Below, piece by piece: positions 11,157 to 24,838 of a DNA stretch of 64,000 bases. The notes under the pieces were generated by a model, which worked only from the letters and a program-made list of their open reading frames with translations, had not been told where the DNA came from and did no database searches. How positions within the stretch are numbered: the first letter of the stretch is position 1; each line of letters begins with the position of its first letter. This DNA is from Naumovozyma dairenensis CBS 421 (Eukaryota > Ascomycota > Saccharomycetes > Saccharomycetales > Saccharomycetaceae), in the NCBI RefSeq assembly GCF_000227115.2, contig NC_016480.1, positions 868,001 to 932,000 of the forward strand, written 5' to 3'. The position numbers and the translations under genes are program-made.

Positions 11157-11580
11157 CATGGATTGTGAAGATTGTAGTTTCATAAAAAAAAAATGTAAAA
11201 TTATAAAAAAAATTTAAAACAGTTCGTAATATTTATTCAGTACAAACTCTTCTCAGTTTCTTATAACAAAAGAAACTGAGAAGAATTATATATATTAAGG
11301 TGCATTATGTACATTCGTGAACAATAGTTATTTGAATCAAATTAATGGATGTTTTTTTAATAGTAATATTACATAAGAATACAAGAAGTATTCTATCATA
11401 CAAATATATATATAGATACATATAAATGAAGTTTTTGTTCCTTAGGTAAACGTCTGCTGTCTCATTTCTCCTTTATGAATTGATTTTCTTCCTAAAATTC
11501 AAGGATATATTAACGTTGTTACTTTATTGAAAAATGGACGATTAAAAAGTGGGATGCTAATGAATTATTTTTCAACTTGA
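11157..11580. other. Convergent intergenic KTR7/H4
   Basis: No gene. It holds A/T-rich 3' ends of both genes and the 15-bp inverted repeat listed separately. Confidence 0.5.
11248..11284. repeat. Perfect 15-bp inverted repeat (hairpin)
   Basis: Left arm TCTTCTCAGTTTCTT (11248-11262), 7-nt loop (11263-11269), right arm AAGAAACTGAGAAGA (11270-11284), with no mismatch. It lies between the convergent KTR7 and H4 genes, about 90 bp past KTR7 and 300 bp past H4, so either transcript reading through would form the same hairpin. It could act as a bidirectional 3'-end or transcript-stability element; that is inference. Confidence 0.85.
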
Positions 11581-13004
<1,424 letters not shown>

Positions 13005-13569
13005 GCTCTTTTTCATCTTTACATGCATTAATAATTAAACAAACGGAATAACAAACAAATACAATAAAAATATTTTCTTTTTCTTTGGGATGGGTTTATC
13101 TACCTAGATAAATAAAAAACAAAGGTGTAACAATACAAAAACAACAACAAAAACAACAAAATAATTATAGTAAATATTATATTTAAATTTATATACTAAA
13201 AGAAAAACTATTACTATTAAATTACTTAGCTTCTTGTATTGTCCAACCCCGACCATCCGTTTTAGCCTTATTCTCTGACCATTGTCTCCTATTAAAGAGA
13301 AATGGTAGCCGCATCTTACTTAACTTTGACTTTAAGGGCGAATAAAAATATATCTCTAAGGCATAGAGATATATTCCTTCTAGATGGATTGGCTGGGTGC
13401 CAAGGGTATATACATATTTAAAGAAAAGAACCTTGGCTAATTGAAAAGAGGAGTTGAAGACTCTAATATTATTTAACTATTTTATTTTTCATCGATACCT
13501 TCGTATATACAAACACTCACAAATTCATACTACACATAAAGTGAAATATTAAGACATCATAGAAAAATA
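13005..13569. other. Intergenic H3-AIM19
   Basis: H3 3' region with A-rich tracts, then the AIM19 promoter. A CTATAAGGCATAGAGATATAT-type inverted motif lies near 13350-13375 (ATATATCTCTA ... TAGAGATATAT). No gene is supportable. Confidence 0.4.
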
Positions 13570-14055
13570 ATGACAGATAAATCCATCGAAGAATTAGATC
13601 AGGTACTGACGAGCGAAACCAAATCACTTTGGAAACAAGCATACGAATACACAAACACACCTTTACCAGCAATAATCAATGCAGGATTAATTTTCGCAAC
13701 ACCCGTCCTATCACCACAATTCAAGACTGCAATCTCAACCACCACATCTGGCGCTGTCCCCTTCTTATCCAAAGGTAGAACTTCATCAACTAATAAATAT
13801 ATCGGATTATCAAATAAGAATATATTATTGTTTGGTGCTGCTCAAGCATTAGGTGCCAAAATGTTATCTGATGGTGATATTGAAAACGGATCTGGATTCG
13901 TAACCGCGTGGTCCATCTTATTCCTTATAGTTAATGGGAAACGTTCTTTGAATTCTTTGAAAGTTACTAAAATTTGGCCAATGGTCTTATGCGTAGGATC
14001 ATTGGGGAACTCAATACTTTACGGGAAAAGGTTTATATCAGGCGGTTTCAAATGA
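13570..14055 (+). CDS. AIM19: Mitochondrial protein Aim19
   Basis: Small mitochondrial membrane protein of unknown biochemical role, named for altered mitochondrial inheritance. 161 residues. The sequence LWKQAYEYTNTPLPAIINAG followed by hydrophobic segments at about 34-52, 76-96, 111-124 and 136-150 gives a multi-pass profile. Identification rests on resemblance to YIL087C and on position between KTR7/histones and AVT7, the S. cerevisiae order. No catalytic motif is visible. Confidence 0.85.
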   Translation: MTDKSIEELDQVLTSETKSLWKQAYEYTNTPLPAIINAGLIFATPVLSPQFKTAISTTTSGAVPFLSKGRTSSTNKYIGLSNKNILLFGAAQALGAKMLSDGDIENGSGFVTAWSILFLIVNGKRSLNSLKVTKIWPMVLCVGSLGNSILYGKRFISGGFK

Positions 14056-14506
14056 TAAAAATTGCAAGAGGACATTACTGAGATATGTGTTCGTATTTCA
14101 TAGCTTAGATAGTCTTTCATTCTTTATAATATCAAGATTATATCGTTTTCAAGCATGTAAAACAGGGGAGGGAGATACATAATCATTAATATATAAATTT
14201 GGACATCATTTGTAAGCTAACCTCTATAGTACAGTTTTATAATATATATCTGACCGGGATCGTTAGCGTATAAGATATATTATCGGAGTCTCCGAGACTT
14301 CTCTCTATTAAAGTAGGATATACATATCAAAAACGAAAATAGAAGCAGAAAGTAGATAGGAGGGTCTTTCGATCTGTCCTAATAAGCACAAACACCAAGA
14401 CCAAAGAACATAAAAGAAACCATATTATTCTATTTCTTAATCGCATTTGCTAGCACACTATTAGCTATAAACAGTTGAACAAACAAACACATACATACGT
14501 ACATTC
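14056..14506. other. Intergenic AIM19-AVT7
   Basis: No gene. The near-palindrome CGGAGTCTCCG is at 14285-14295 in the AVT7 promoter, and the rest is AT-rich. Confidence 0.4.
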
Positions 14507-15997
14507 ATGCCAGCAACGGCCACAGTTTCATCATCAATAATAAATCTCGTGAAAACAATAGTAGGCGCTGGTCTCCTAGCAATACCATACGCATTCAGAA
14601 GTGATGGCATTTTAGTTGGTACATTATTAACTTTACTAGCAGCAATAAATTCTGGATTTGGTCTATTCATCCTAGCTAAATGTTCTAAAACTCTAATAAA
14701 CCCTAGAAATTCATCCTTCTTTTCAATATGTATGTTAACATATCCATCATTATCACCATTATTTGACTTAGCCATGATTATACAATGCTTTGGTGTTGGT
14801 TTAAGTTATTTAGTCCTTATTGGTGATATCTTCCCAGGATTATTTGGTGGACATAGAGATTACTGGATTATTTCTTCAGCTTTCATTATAGTACCGTTAT
14901 CATGTTTGAAAAAATTGGATTCATTGAAATATTCAAGTATTGTTGGTCTTTTCGCATTAGCTTATCTATCCATGTTCATATTCGTTATGTTTTTACATAA
15001 TACTGTTTTCAAATTGCCCAATGAAGGTGATTCAACTAGAGGTGAAGTTTACTGGTTCCATGTTTATGATTTCAGAGGATTACTTTCCACTTTTAGTATT
15101 ATTATATTTGCCTATACCGGTGCCATGAATTTATTCAGTATGATTCGTGAACTAGAAGATATCTCTATGCAAAATATTAAGAACGTAATTAATGGTTCAA
15201 TAATTATTTCCACTGGATTATTTCTTTTAGTTGGAATATCGGGTTATTTAACCTTTGGCTCTAATGTGGAGGGAAATATTATACTGAATTATAATCCAAA
15301 TTCAAATTGGATTTATATTGGCAAGTTTTGCCTGGGTACTATGTTAATCTTATCTTTCCCATTGTTGTTTCATCCTTTACGTATTGCTGTTAACAATCTT
15401 GTTGTTTGGATGAAAATGACGGTTGATGGAGATTTGGGAAATAATGGTAAAAATTGTAATGTTAATCCATCATTATTAAACAATAATAATAATAATAATA
15501 ATAATGGTGTTACAATGCCTATTACGTTGAATGTCTCTGATGATATTGCAGATGAAGTAGAAGATGAAAGTATACTTCAAAATATTACTACTACTACACC
15601 TACTCCTCGCGGGTCAATAGAACAGCTTCCAGATAATGTTTCAGTTAAAACAGTGTTGGAAGAACAAGAAGAAGAAGAAGCAGCATTCCCGGATACAAGG
15701 TTCTATGGAATTACTGCCTTTTTACTAATAGTCATGTACATCATTGCATTAAACGTTAAATCTTTTGCATTGGTACTGGCACTTATTGGTGCCACAGGTT
15801 CCACATCAATATCGTTTATTTTACCTGGTTTATTTGGTTACAAATTAATTGGCACAGACTCTCTAGCTATTGGTCAAATGGTACCATTGAGAGACCGTCT
15901 CTATAAAAGATTAAGTTTATTATTAGTTTTCTTTGGTCTAGCCGTAATGATCCTTTCATTATATGTTACCCTTTCTGAAGTCTCAGAAACTATGTAG
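14507..15997 (+). CDS. AVT7: Vacuolar amino acid transporter Avt7
   Basis: Member of the amino acid/auxin permease (AAAP) family; Avt7 exports neutral amino acids from the vacuole. 496 residues, about 11 membrane segments. The family signature VKTIVGAGLLAIPYAFRSDG is in the first segment, and FSIIIFAYTGAMNLFSMIREL and SGYLTFGSNVEGNIILNY follow. A loop of about 90 residues before the last segments holds an Asn run (about residues 325-333) and an acidic stretch. Syntenic with YIL088C. The start ATG 14507 places the first membrane segment 9 residues in, as usual for the short-tailed Avt members. Confidence 0.92.
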   Translation: MPATATVSSSIINLVKTIVGAGLLAIPYAFRSDGILVGTLLTLLAAINSGFGLFILAKCSKTLINPRNSSFFSICMLTYPSLSPLFDLAMIIQCFGVGLSYLVLIGDIFPGLFGGHRDYWIISSAFIIVPLSCLKKLDSLKYSSIVGLFALAYLSMFIFVMFLHNTVFKLPNEGDSTRGEVYWFHVYDFRGLLSTFSIIIFAYTGAMNLFSMIRELEDISMQNIKNVINGSIIISTGLFLLVGISGYLTFGSNVEGNIILNYNPNSNWIYIGKFCLGTMLILSFPLLFHPLRIAVNNLVVWMKMTVDGDLGNNGKNCNVNPSLLNNNNNNNNNGVTMPITLNVSDDIADEVEDESILQNITTTTPTPRGSIEQLPDNVSVKTVLEEQEEEEAAFPDTRFYGITAFLLIVMYIIALNVKSFALVLALIGATGSTSISFILPGLFGYKLIGTDSLAIGQMVPLRDRLYKRLSLLLVFFGLAVMILSLYVTLSEVSETM

Positions 15998-17458
15998 AAT
16001 AGCAATACAGAAATAAGGCCGCATTTTATTATCAAAAACGCAATTATATAATTGACATTAATACATATTTTCAACCATATTCATTTTACTGGCAAAATCT
16101 GTATACAATACCAGAACACTTGCATATAATAGACTCTATAAAACCCTAATTTATTATCAAGTTGACAGTGACACTCCGCGCTTTGACGACGGCAGCTCAG
16201 AATGTAACCGGAAAATTTTCTTGAATTATGAAAGAAAAAAATAGTATAAAAGGCCAACAGCAATTTCTTTCCGGTATTCCAATCACAACTTTTTTTCTTG
16301 TTTCCATCATTTCTTTTATAGTTTATTTTGTACCTTCGAAAAAACCCAATCCATAGCCAAAGAATCGTCACTGATCGAAGCTTACAAAATTGGAGTTCTC
16401 ATTTCATTCATTGAATGAAATGAACTGAACTCATCACTATGCTTTGGGTTGAAAGTCTCCCACCAGGTCATATGCGGAAAACGTAATAAGATTTAAAAAT
16501 TTTAAAATCTTTAAATCAACTTATTAAAGTTTGAAAAAGCTATCATCAGATTGTTTTTTCTTACTTTCCCGACTTGAATCTTCTTTGAATGATTCAATGT
16601 TTTCTTCGGTATCGAGATCCCCTTTTCAATGGATCTCAAACCATAGTCATGACGATTGCTGTACAAAATTACATTTGTTTGTCATTTGTATGGTAACCCA
16701 ATGGAGCTTACTATTCTTGGCTCATGGATTCCCCTTTTTTTATTTTATTTTAAAACCAGTTTGAAGTTTTAATGAAAAACTATTCGCATAGTCAAATATG
16801 CCAAACTGCCGAAATATTTCTTTGGAAACTCAGGTGAGTTTCCTAATTTTTTTTCTTTTAATTGTTATTTCTTGAGAATTTGAAAAATTATTTCTAAATA
16901 ATATGATGAAATATACATGCAACATAGAGTCAAGCTCTGAGTCACTAAAAATAGATGACATGGGAAGAGAATTGCTATTTTACTACTGATATTTTTAATA
17001 ATTTTTCAACCTTTTATACATATATAATATTACCACTGAAGAAAAAAATTCTTGCATTTAGTACAAGCTACTTGAACGTTCAGGTATTATTTATTATCGT
17101 ATCAAACAAAAATGTATCTTTGATTAGGGCATTTGCTGAGCTGGATAGAATGGTCAAATTGTTTGATATTATTTTATGAGAAATATTAGCACGGATTCAT
17201 GTTCCTAAATGACGAATCTGTTTACCAAAGATAATCGTCATTAAAATGATAATGGAATGGATTTTTGTTCAGATAAATATATATAAAAGAAAAATTAGAT
17301 TACAAATGAGAAATATATGGTACGTATGCAGAAGTATAATTTTGTATGTTTTTGGCTGAGATTATTTCTTTTTTTTGTCAATGTGTTCATGATGTTGCTT
17401 GTTAAGATTAATAATAAAGGTTATGAAGAGAGGTTTCATGTCGTAATTTTATCCTTCA
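15998..17458. other. Gene-free interval AVT7-ICE2
   Basis: About 1.46 kb with no supportable gene. In S. cerevisiae the uncharacterised YIL089W sits here, and I see no clear remnant. It contains a 12-bp inverted repeat at 16399-16423 and a second imperfect AT palindrome at about 16491-16512. Short frames in both strands are rich in Phe/Ile/Lys codons and look random. Confidence 0.5.
16399..16423. repeat. 12-bp perfect inverted repeat
   Basis: TCATTTCATTCA (16399-16410), one base, TGAATGAAATGA (16412-16423): perfect arms with a one-base centre. No flanking gene explains it. Confidence 0.85.
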
Positions 17459-18964
17459 TTATTGTTTGTTCGCAGTAGCAGTGGTTCCGAACAATTCACT
17501 GGCATATATTATGATTGTGAAAAATATATTACACCAATTCCAAAAACCCCAACTATCCACGATCAATTCCGGTTGATTTGGTATTAGCCATTTTAAATTA
17601 CATCCCCATAGACATAAATCTTTCTTTAATTCACCTGAATATTGTAGAATTAAATGTGTATACATGGCAATTAAGACACACGGACTATACCAATACAATA
17701 TTTTCATTATACGACGACTTTTCTTTAGTTCACTATCATTTCTTCTTTGTAACGCTGGAATAATTCTTGTAGCTGAATAAAAAATCAAAACTCTGAAGCA
17801 TAAATTTATGACCACTGCTGGTGATACAGATTCTCTTGCCATTTGATACGTTACTAATACTAATTCAGAGATGGATGATGGTACTGAAACTGTAAAATTC
17901 TTGAATAGTTTCCAGATAGGTTTGCATATTCTCAAAAGTAAATCTTTAGAGAGGAAAGTGGTTAAAAAATTGATATTAAATGATGATGGCAATGTATTAT
18001 TTGGATCATTTTGATTGATTTTCGACACGAGAAGTTCCCATAACATATCGATATGTCTCAACACAAAGTTATTATAGTAAAATAGAAGATTATCAGTAGT
18101 TGGTAGATTTCCTTGATGTCTTTGCCAAACTTCTTTGAAAATTTCCAAGATTTCATCTGTTGCTGTAGTGGCTAACTTTGGTGATATCTCATATATGCAA
18201 CGAACAATATATGCAAAGAATAATGAACTTTCAATGACGGAACCCTTTTCAGTGACAATCCCATACAAGCCTAGACCTCCCACTAGAGAGAGTGTAAAGC
18301 CTAGCAAAGATGCTGTTTGAATAGATAATTGCCAAATTGGTGTGACATATATACGATATAGATAGTATAATGATGCAGTTATGACACCTCCTGATGTCAA
18401 TAATGACGATATGATCCAAGTGTTTGAGTTGATTTCGTTAACTAACCATTTATTTGTTTCACCGACAGCTTGAATTGCCAATATTGTAAAGAATCCTTCA
18501 GATAAGGTGAAGAATGGAGTAGAATAAGATAGAAGATATTTCCATGGTTGAACGAAAAATGTATAATAATTATGGTACAAATTCCAGTTTGAATTTGTTG
18601 AAGATAAGTTTCTTCTAACTACATCGCTAATTATATCCACTTTTTGTGTATCATCCGATAATGGGATTGTTAAATCTTCATGAGAAAAGCCAGAAAGGAA
18701 AAGGTACAATAGAGACGCAATGATTAAATGTTGTGAATAATAAAGGAATCCAGTTAGAAAGATGGAAAAATTGCTACCATATTTCCTTGCCAGGAGACTT
18801 AATGTGGTAGATAAGAAATATATTGTGAATAAAGTGGCGGTAAAGGCCAATCCACACTGTAGGCCTCCAATTTTGAACGAAATCGGTATGGAAATTAAGG
18901 TAAACAATAAATAGAATGCGGCAGAGAATGTTCGTACACCTCTCATAAAGCTGCTTGAAATCAT
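17459..18964 (-). CDS. ICE2: ER membrane protein Ice2
   Basis: Integral ER membrane protein that controls phospholipid synthesis during ER expansion and helps cortical ER inheritance. The start at 18964 gives 501 residues (S. cerevisiae: 491) and aligns at MISSSFMRGVRTFSAAFYLL. A longer frame to ATG 19039 would add 25 polar residues absent from the homologue. About ten hydrophobic segments are visible. Strongly conserved stretches include FFTLSEGFFTILAIQAVGET, SSLLTSGGVITASLYYLYR and ESSLFFAYIVRCIYEISPKL. Divergent from UTP25, as YIL090W and YIL091C are. Confidence 0.93.
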   Translation of the reverse strand: MISSSFMRGVRTFSAAFYLLFTLISIPISFKIGGLQCGLAFTATLFTIYFLSTTLSLLARKYGSNFSIFLTGFLYYSQHLIIASLLYLFLSGFSHEDLTIPLSDDTQKVDIISDVVRRNLSSTNSNWNLYHNYYTFFVQPWKYLLSYSTPFFTLSEGFFTILAIQAVGETNKWLVNEINSNTWIISSLLTSGGVITASLYYLYRIYVTPIWQLSIQTASLLGFTLSLVGGLGLYGIVTEKGSVIESSLFFAYIVRCIYEISPKLATTATDEILEIFKEVWQRHQGNLPTTDNLLFYYNNFVLRHIDMLWELLVSKINQNDPNNTLPSSFNINFLTTFLSKDLLLRICKPIWKLFKNFTVSVPSSISELVLVTYQMARESVSPAVVINLCFRVLIFYSATRIIPALQRRNDSELKKSRRIMKILYWYSPCVLIAMYTHLILQYSGELKKDLCLWGCNLKWLIPNQPELIVDSWGFWNWCNIFFTIIIYASELFGTTATANKQ

Positions 18965-19478
18965 TTTATGATATGTGTATGTGATTTTGTTTTCGTAAAA
19001 TGTCTTATTAATAATAGAAGTATGTACTGTTTGTTCCACAAAACCACCTTGTAATGTATGTTATGAGAAGGAATGGGATGTTTTTTAACAGGAATTTGTT
19101 CTTATCCTATAAATGTGATAGCTCAATTGATGAGTGTGATAGTTATCAATAAATAATCTAGGGCTTACTCTGGTCTTGGCAACAAGTCATCCATCCATCA
19201 ATATCAATATTGCGTCTGTCTGACTCCTACGTACATACATATTAGTTCGCGGTATATGTCTCTTTCTATAACCTCAAATATTGTCTTTCGTTATTGTGCC
19301 GTATAGAGCGATTTGAAAATTTTTAGCGATGAGCTAAACCTGATCAGAAGAAGTATTTGATGGAAGCTGTGAGATGAGATTACAAGAGCTTGCTTCATCA
19401 TATATATATATATTGGTGATTGAGTCTGCAAATTTGAAGCCAGAAAGTATCATTTAGAGTAGCAATTGTGAGGTTACA
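18965..19478. other. Divergent promoter ICE2/UTP25
   Basis: 514 bp without a gene. Contains the RRPE-PAC module listed separately and a short (AT)n run at about 19401-19412. Confidence 0.5.
19314..19335 (+). promoter_or_regulatory. RRPE-PAC module of UTP25
   Basis: RRPE TGAAAATTTTT at 19314-19324 is followed by PAC GCGATGAGCT at 19326-19335, about 145 bp upstream of the UTP25 ATG. In yeast this pair (Stb3 and Dot6/Tod6 targets) marks ribosome-biogenesis promoters. Confidence 0.85.
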
Positions 19479-21698
19479 ATGGCTGCCAAAGATTCAACTG
19501 AAAGGAACCAAAAAAAGTCATATAAATCTAACAACAGTAATGACCATCATAGGAAGAGAGGTAGACAAGAATTGAGAACTATAAGAAGAAGTGCAGCCAA
19601 GAAATCTAGATATGATAGCAACGTAACTGAACATAATGATACTGAAGAGTTACTGCAAGAAGAATCAGAAGAAGGCGAAGAAGATGAAGAGGACGATCAA
19701 TCTGAACAGGAAGAAGTAGATGAGGACGAAAGAAAGGGCAAGGTCTATGGAGCATTGTTGACAATCTTGGAAACTGAACATCCTGAACCAAAACATAAAA
19801 GACAGCCTAAGGAAAAACTTCTGAAGGAACAAGTCTCTGATTCTAATCTGAATAACACTGGAGATCGCGAAACTGAAGATAGCATAATTGAAGAAGATGA
19901 GACTGAACAAATAGAAAATGGCCTTCTGGATCGCGACGATGAGCAAAGTGATGATGATCAATTAAATGACAGCAATGATGTTGAAAGTGATGATGAACAA
20001 GATCCATTTGAATCACATTTTAATAAACCAACTGAACAATTTGTTGACAAACTGCATGCGGCTTTCGAATCAAGGGAAATTAAATACAAAGCTACAAAGA
20101 TAGTCATAGACGATTCGCATTCCGTTATATCCTCGAAACCGACAATTTTTGGAGAAGAACTTGAGACAAATCGTTTAAGTTCTTCGAAGCATGGCCAATC
20201 CATATTTTCTTATTTCATAAAACAAAGATTAAAAATCCAGAACAATCTATTAAACCCAAAAGTAGACCCATTAACGCCATTGCAGAAAGAATTGCTAGAT
20301 CCCATGTTCCAATATAAAGATATTCTGTATGAGTATGACTCGTATGGGAAAGATGAGGATGAATATCGAGACTTGTATGCATTGCACGCTCTTAATCATG
20401 TTTACAAAACCAGAGATAGAATCTTGAAAAATAATCAACGTCTCCAAGATAATACAGATACTGAATATTTGGACCAAGGTTTTACAAGACCAAAAGTTTT
20501 AATTGTCGTACCAACAAGAGATACTGCATATGAAGTGACTGACAAAATAATCAAGAAATCAGGATTAGACCAAGTTGATAAAAAGGGTAAATTTTACGAT
20601 CAATTCAAAGATGATTCTCTACCACCTTCTTCTAAACCTAAATCTTTCCAACAAATTTTCAAGGGTAATACCAACGATTTTTTCGTCTTAGGTTTGAAAT
20701 TCACAAGAAAGGCCATAAAGCTTTATAGTAATTTTTATCAGTCTGATATTATTGTATGTTCTCCATTAGGTATGCAAATGATAGTCGAGAATACAGATAA
20801 AAAGAAAAGACAAGATGATTTCCTATCTTCTATTGAATTATTGATTGTTGATCAACTACATTCACTTGAATATCAAAATCTGGCCCATATTTTTACTATA
20901 TTTGACCATCTCAATAAAATACCAACTGAACAGCACGATGCTGATTTTAGTAGAATAAGGATGTGGTATATTAATGATCAAGCTAAATTGTTTAGGCAAA
21001 CAATGGTATTCACCAAATATGTTTCCCCTGCGGCCAATGCAATCATTAATAATAGATGTCGTAATTGGGAAGGAAGATGGAAGAATCATAAAATTGTTGC
21101 ACCTGAAGTTTCAAGTATTGGGAAGTTAGGTCTTAAGATAAAACAAATTTTCCAACGGTTTGATATTATGGGTGGTTCTATTGTTGACGAGCCTGATTAT
21201 CGATTTAAACACTTTACTAGTGTTATTATTCCGAGTATTGTTAAATCTACAAGTTATGATGATGGTATTTTGATATATATTCCCGATTATACTGACTATG
21301 TTAGGATTAGAAATTACTTGAAGGAAAAAACACGTATCTTGTTTGGTGATATAAATGAATATTCAGAACAAAGAGAGTTGAATTCTAATAGATCTTTATT
21401 ACAACAAGGAAGAGTCAAAGTTTTATTATATACGGAAAGGTTACATCATTATAGACGTTATGAAATTAAAGGTGTTAAAAGTGTGGTATTTTACAAACCT
21501 CCAACAAATCCAGAGTTCTATAATGAAGTTGTTAGATTTATTGGTAAGAATGCCTTTTTAGGAAATACCGATTTGAATATATCGACAGTCAGAACTGTGT
21601 ATTGTAAACTAGATGGTCTTTCTTTGGAAAGAATTGTGGGGACTAAAAGAGCCGGTATTTTATGTCATGCACAAAACGAAGTTTATGAATTCAAATAA
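19479..21698 (+). CDS. UTP25: Small-subunit processome protein Utp25
   Basis: Nucleolar factor for 18S pre-rRNA processing, 739 residues. The first ~180 residues are very acidic and basic by turns. The rest is a degenerate DEAD-box helicase fold: [16 protein letters not shown] (motif Ia-like, about 344), [15 protein letters not shown] (about 425) and [15 protein letters not shown] (about 451). The last sits where DEAD would be but reads VDQLHS. No Walker A GKT is visible, which fits the family (DUF1253), whose members lack helicase catalytic residues. Promoter RRPE-PAC supports the ribosome-biogenesis role. Same place as YIL091C. Confidence 0.94.
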   Translation: MAAKDSTERNQKKSYKSNNSNDHHRKRGRQELRTIRRSAAKKSRYDSNVTEHNDTEELLQEESEEGEEDEEDDQSEQEEVDEDERKGKVYGALLTILETEHPEPKHKRQPKEKLLKEQVSDSNLNNTGDRETEDSIIEEDETEQIENGLLDRDDEQSDDDQLNDSNDVESDDEQDPFESHFNKPTEQFVDKLHAAFESREIKYKATKIVIDDSHSVISSKPTIFGEELETNRLSSSKHGQSIFSYFIKQRLKIQNNLLNPKVDPLTPLQKELLDPMFQYKDILYEYDSYGKDEDEYRDLYALHALNHVYKTRDRILKNNQRLQDNTDTEYLDQGFTRPKVLIVVPTRDTAYEVTDKIIKKSGLDQVDKKGKFYDQFKDDSLPPSSKPKSFQQIFKGNTNDFFVLGLKFTRKAIKLYSNFYQSDIIVCSPLGMQMIVENTDKKKRQDDFLSSIELLIVDQLHSLEYQNLAHIFTIFDHLNKIPTEQHDADFSRIRMWYINDQAKLFRQTMVFTKYVSPAANAIINNRCRNWEGRWKNHKIVAPEVSSIGKLGLKIKQIFQRFDIMGGSIVDEPDYRFKHFTSVIIPSIVKSTSYDDGILIYIPDYTDYVRIRNYLKEKTRILFGDINEYSEQRELNSNRSLLQQGRVKVLLYTERLHHYRRYEIKGVKSVVFYKPPTNPEFYNEVVRFIGKNAFLGNTDLNISTVRTVYCKLDGLSLERIVGTKRAGILCHAQNEVYEFK

Positions 21699-22147
21699 GT
21701 TAATTGTCAGACTTTTGACTTTAATACCGTTAGTATAAACTTATAGAAAAAAAAGTATAATTGAAAGAAAAAACTTAATAGCATCAAACCAGAAGTTCAA
21801 AAGCACATTTTTAGTATAACCTTTTAAAGTAGTACTTAATGAAGAGTTTAATTAAAAATACTGATTTTCTCCGCTGTCGTTTGACATATTATTAGAGTAA
21901 CATCATCTACGTAGTCTTATAATTTATTTTATGTGTTTGTCGCCCTTTGGGAATCTCGGGCAAAAATAGAAGTGTTCCTCCGTACACCATTTAGGATCTG
22001 GAAATAAAGGAAGCTTTGTTAGTTACTAGTTGGCTGATATGGAAGTGACGAAAGTCGAAGAATCATATAACGACTAGTCATCCAGATCGTTTACACTTTT
22101 GGCAGCTTCGAAAAGCAAAATCCCTCAATTGAGTCAGGAATAGAAAG
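21699..22147. other. Intergenic UTP25-RSM25
   Basis: No gene. A-rich UTP25 terminator region, then the RSM25 promoter. No AATTTT (RRPE-like) box is seen upstream of RSM25. Confidence 0.4.
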
Positions 22148-22933
22148 ATGAAAATCCAAACGAATGCGGTCAATCTAGTAGAGAGGACCTCAGCATACTT
22201 AAGTTCGGGACTATTGCAAAACACACCAGCTTGGTATGATGTTGTTGCTTCTATTCCTCCCACGAAGAAGTTTACTAGGGAACCCAAGATAACGAATCCC
22301 ACCACGGGAAGAAACAAGACTTTTTTCAAGGATGACCGTATAAGGGTTAATAATAAAGGACTGTACAAGACAAGGATGAATCAAATGGACAGAAAGGATT
22401 CTGCAAATAATCTATATAAACCTCCAAAATTAATATATCTAGAAGATCGTTTGAGAAGTCTCTTTTTTGAGCAACATCCATGGGAATTATCAAGACCTAA
22501 GATCTTGATAGAAAACTCTTTGGAAGAAAATTTTGATTGGAGTCATATCCAACAATGGGAGAAACAACTAGACGGTGAAAGTGTCGTTCAAAGGACATTA
22601 TATCTGTTGAAAAATGAGCCTGGGATAAACATGTTACAAGCTTATAATAAGGCACGTTTTGAATTTTATCGATTGAGAATACAACAAGATATATCACAAC
22701 AAGTTGCGCAAGAAGAAGCTGAGATGTTTGGTTCTATATTCAGACAAACCTCTTTTGAACATGGTATAGAGAAAGAACAAAAGGTGATCGAACAGTGGAA
22801 AAAGAAGGCTATTCAAGAGACACAACTAATGGAAGTTAGAAGCTCTAACCCATCTGATTCTTGGGCTGCACCTGAGGAACAAGATCTAGAAGAGGACTTT
22901 ACGGAAGGAGAACCTGAAATTCTAGATATTTAG
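22148..22933 (+). CDS. RSM25: Mitochondrial small ribosomal subunit protein Rsm25 (mS23)
   Basis: Component of the mitochondrial ribosome small subunit. 261 residues (S. cerevisiae: 264). The N-terminal block [20 protein letters not shown] followed by [11 protein letters not shown] is the family signature, and RPKILIEN and [24 protein letters not shown] follow. The C-terminus is acidic. No strong cleavable presequence is evident. Between UTP25 and LYS12, as YIL093C is. Confidence 0.93.
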   Translation: MKIQTNAVNLVERTSAYLSSGLLQNTPAWYDVVASIPPTKKFTREPKITNPTTGRNKTFFKDDRIRVNNKGLYKTRMNQMDRKDSANNLYKPPKLIYLEDRLRSLFFEQHPWELSRPKILIENSLEENFDWSHIQQWEKQLDGESVVQRTLYLLKNEPGINMLQAYNKARFEFYRLRIQQDISQQVAQEEAEMFGSIFRQTSFEHGIEKEQKVIEQWKKKAIQETQLMEVRSSNPSDSWAAPEEQDLEEDFTEGEPEILDI

Positions 22934-24626
<1,693 letters not shown>

Positions 24627-24838
24627 TAGAAAAGAATGACATAGAATTTTTTGTATATTAAAAACTCACGCTACATAATTTAATGATAACGACATTACTG
24701 TAATTTTAGGTTGATAATGAAGTATTTTGTAGTTAATTGGTTTATAAGATATATATTGTTCATGACATCGCATACCATAAGGCAAGAATGATGCATTTTT
24801 ATGCAAAACAAATGTCTAAGGGCAGCGCTGCCTCAGTG

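Noticed and set aside
18965..19039. Upstream ATG of ICE2
   Set aside because: Adds 25 residues absent from the S. cerevisiae protein, ahead of the conserved first membrane segment.
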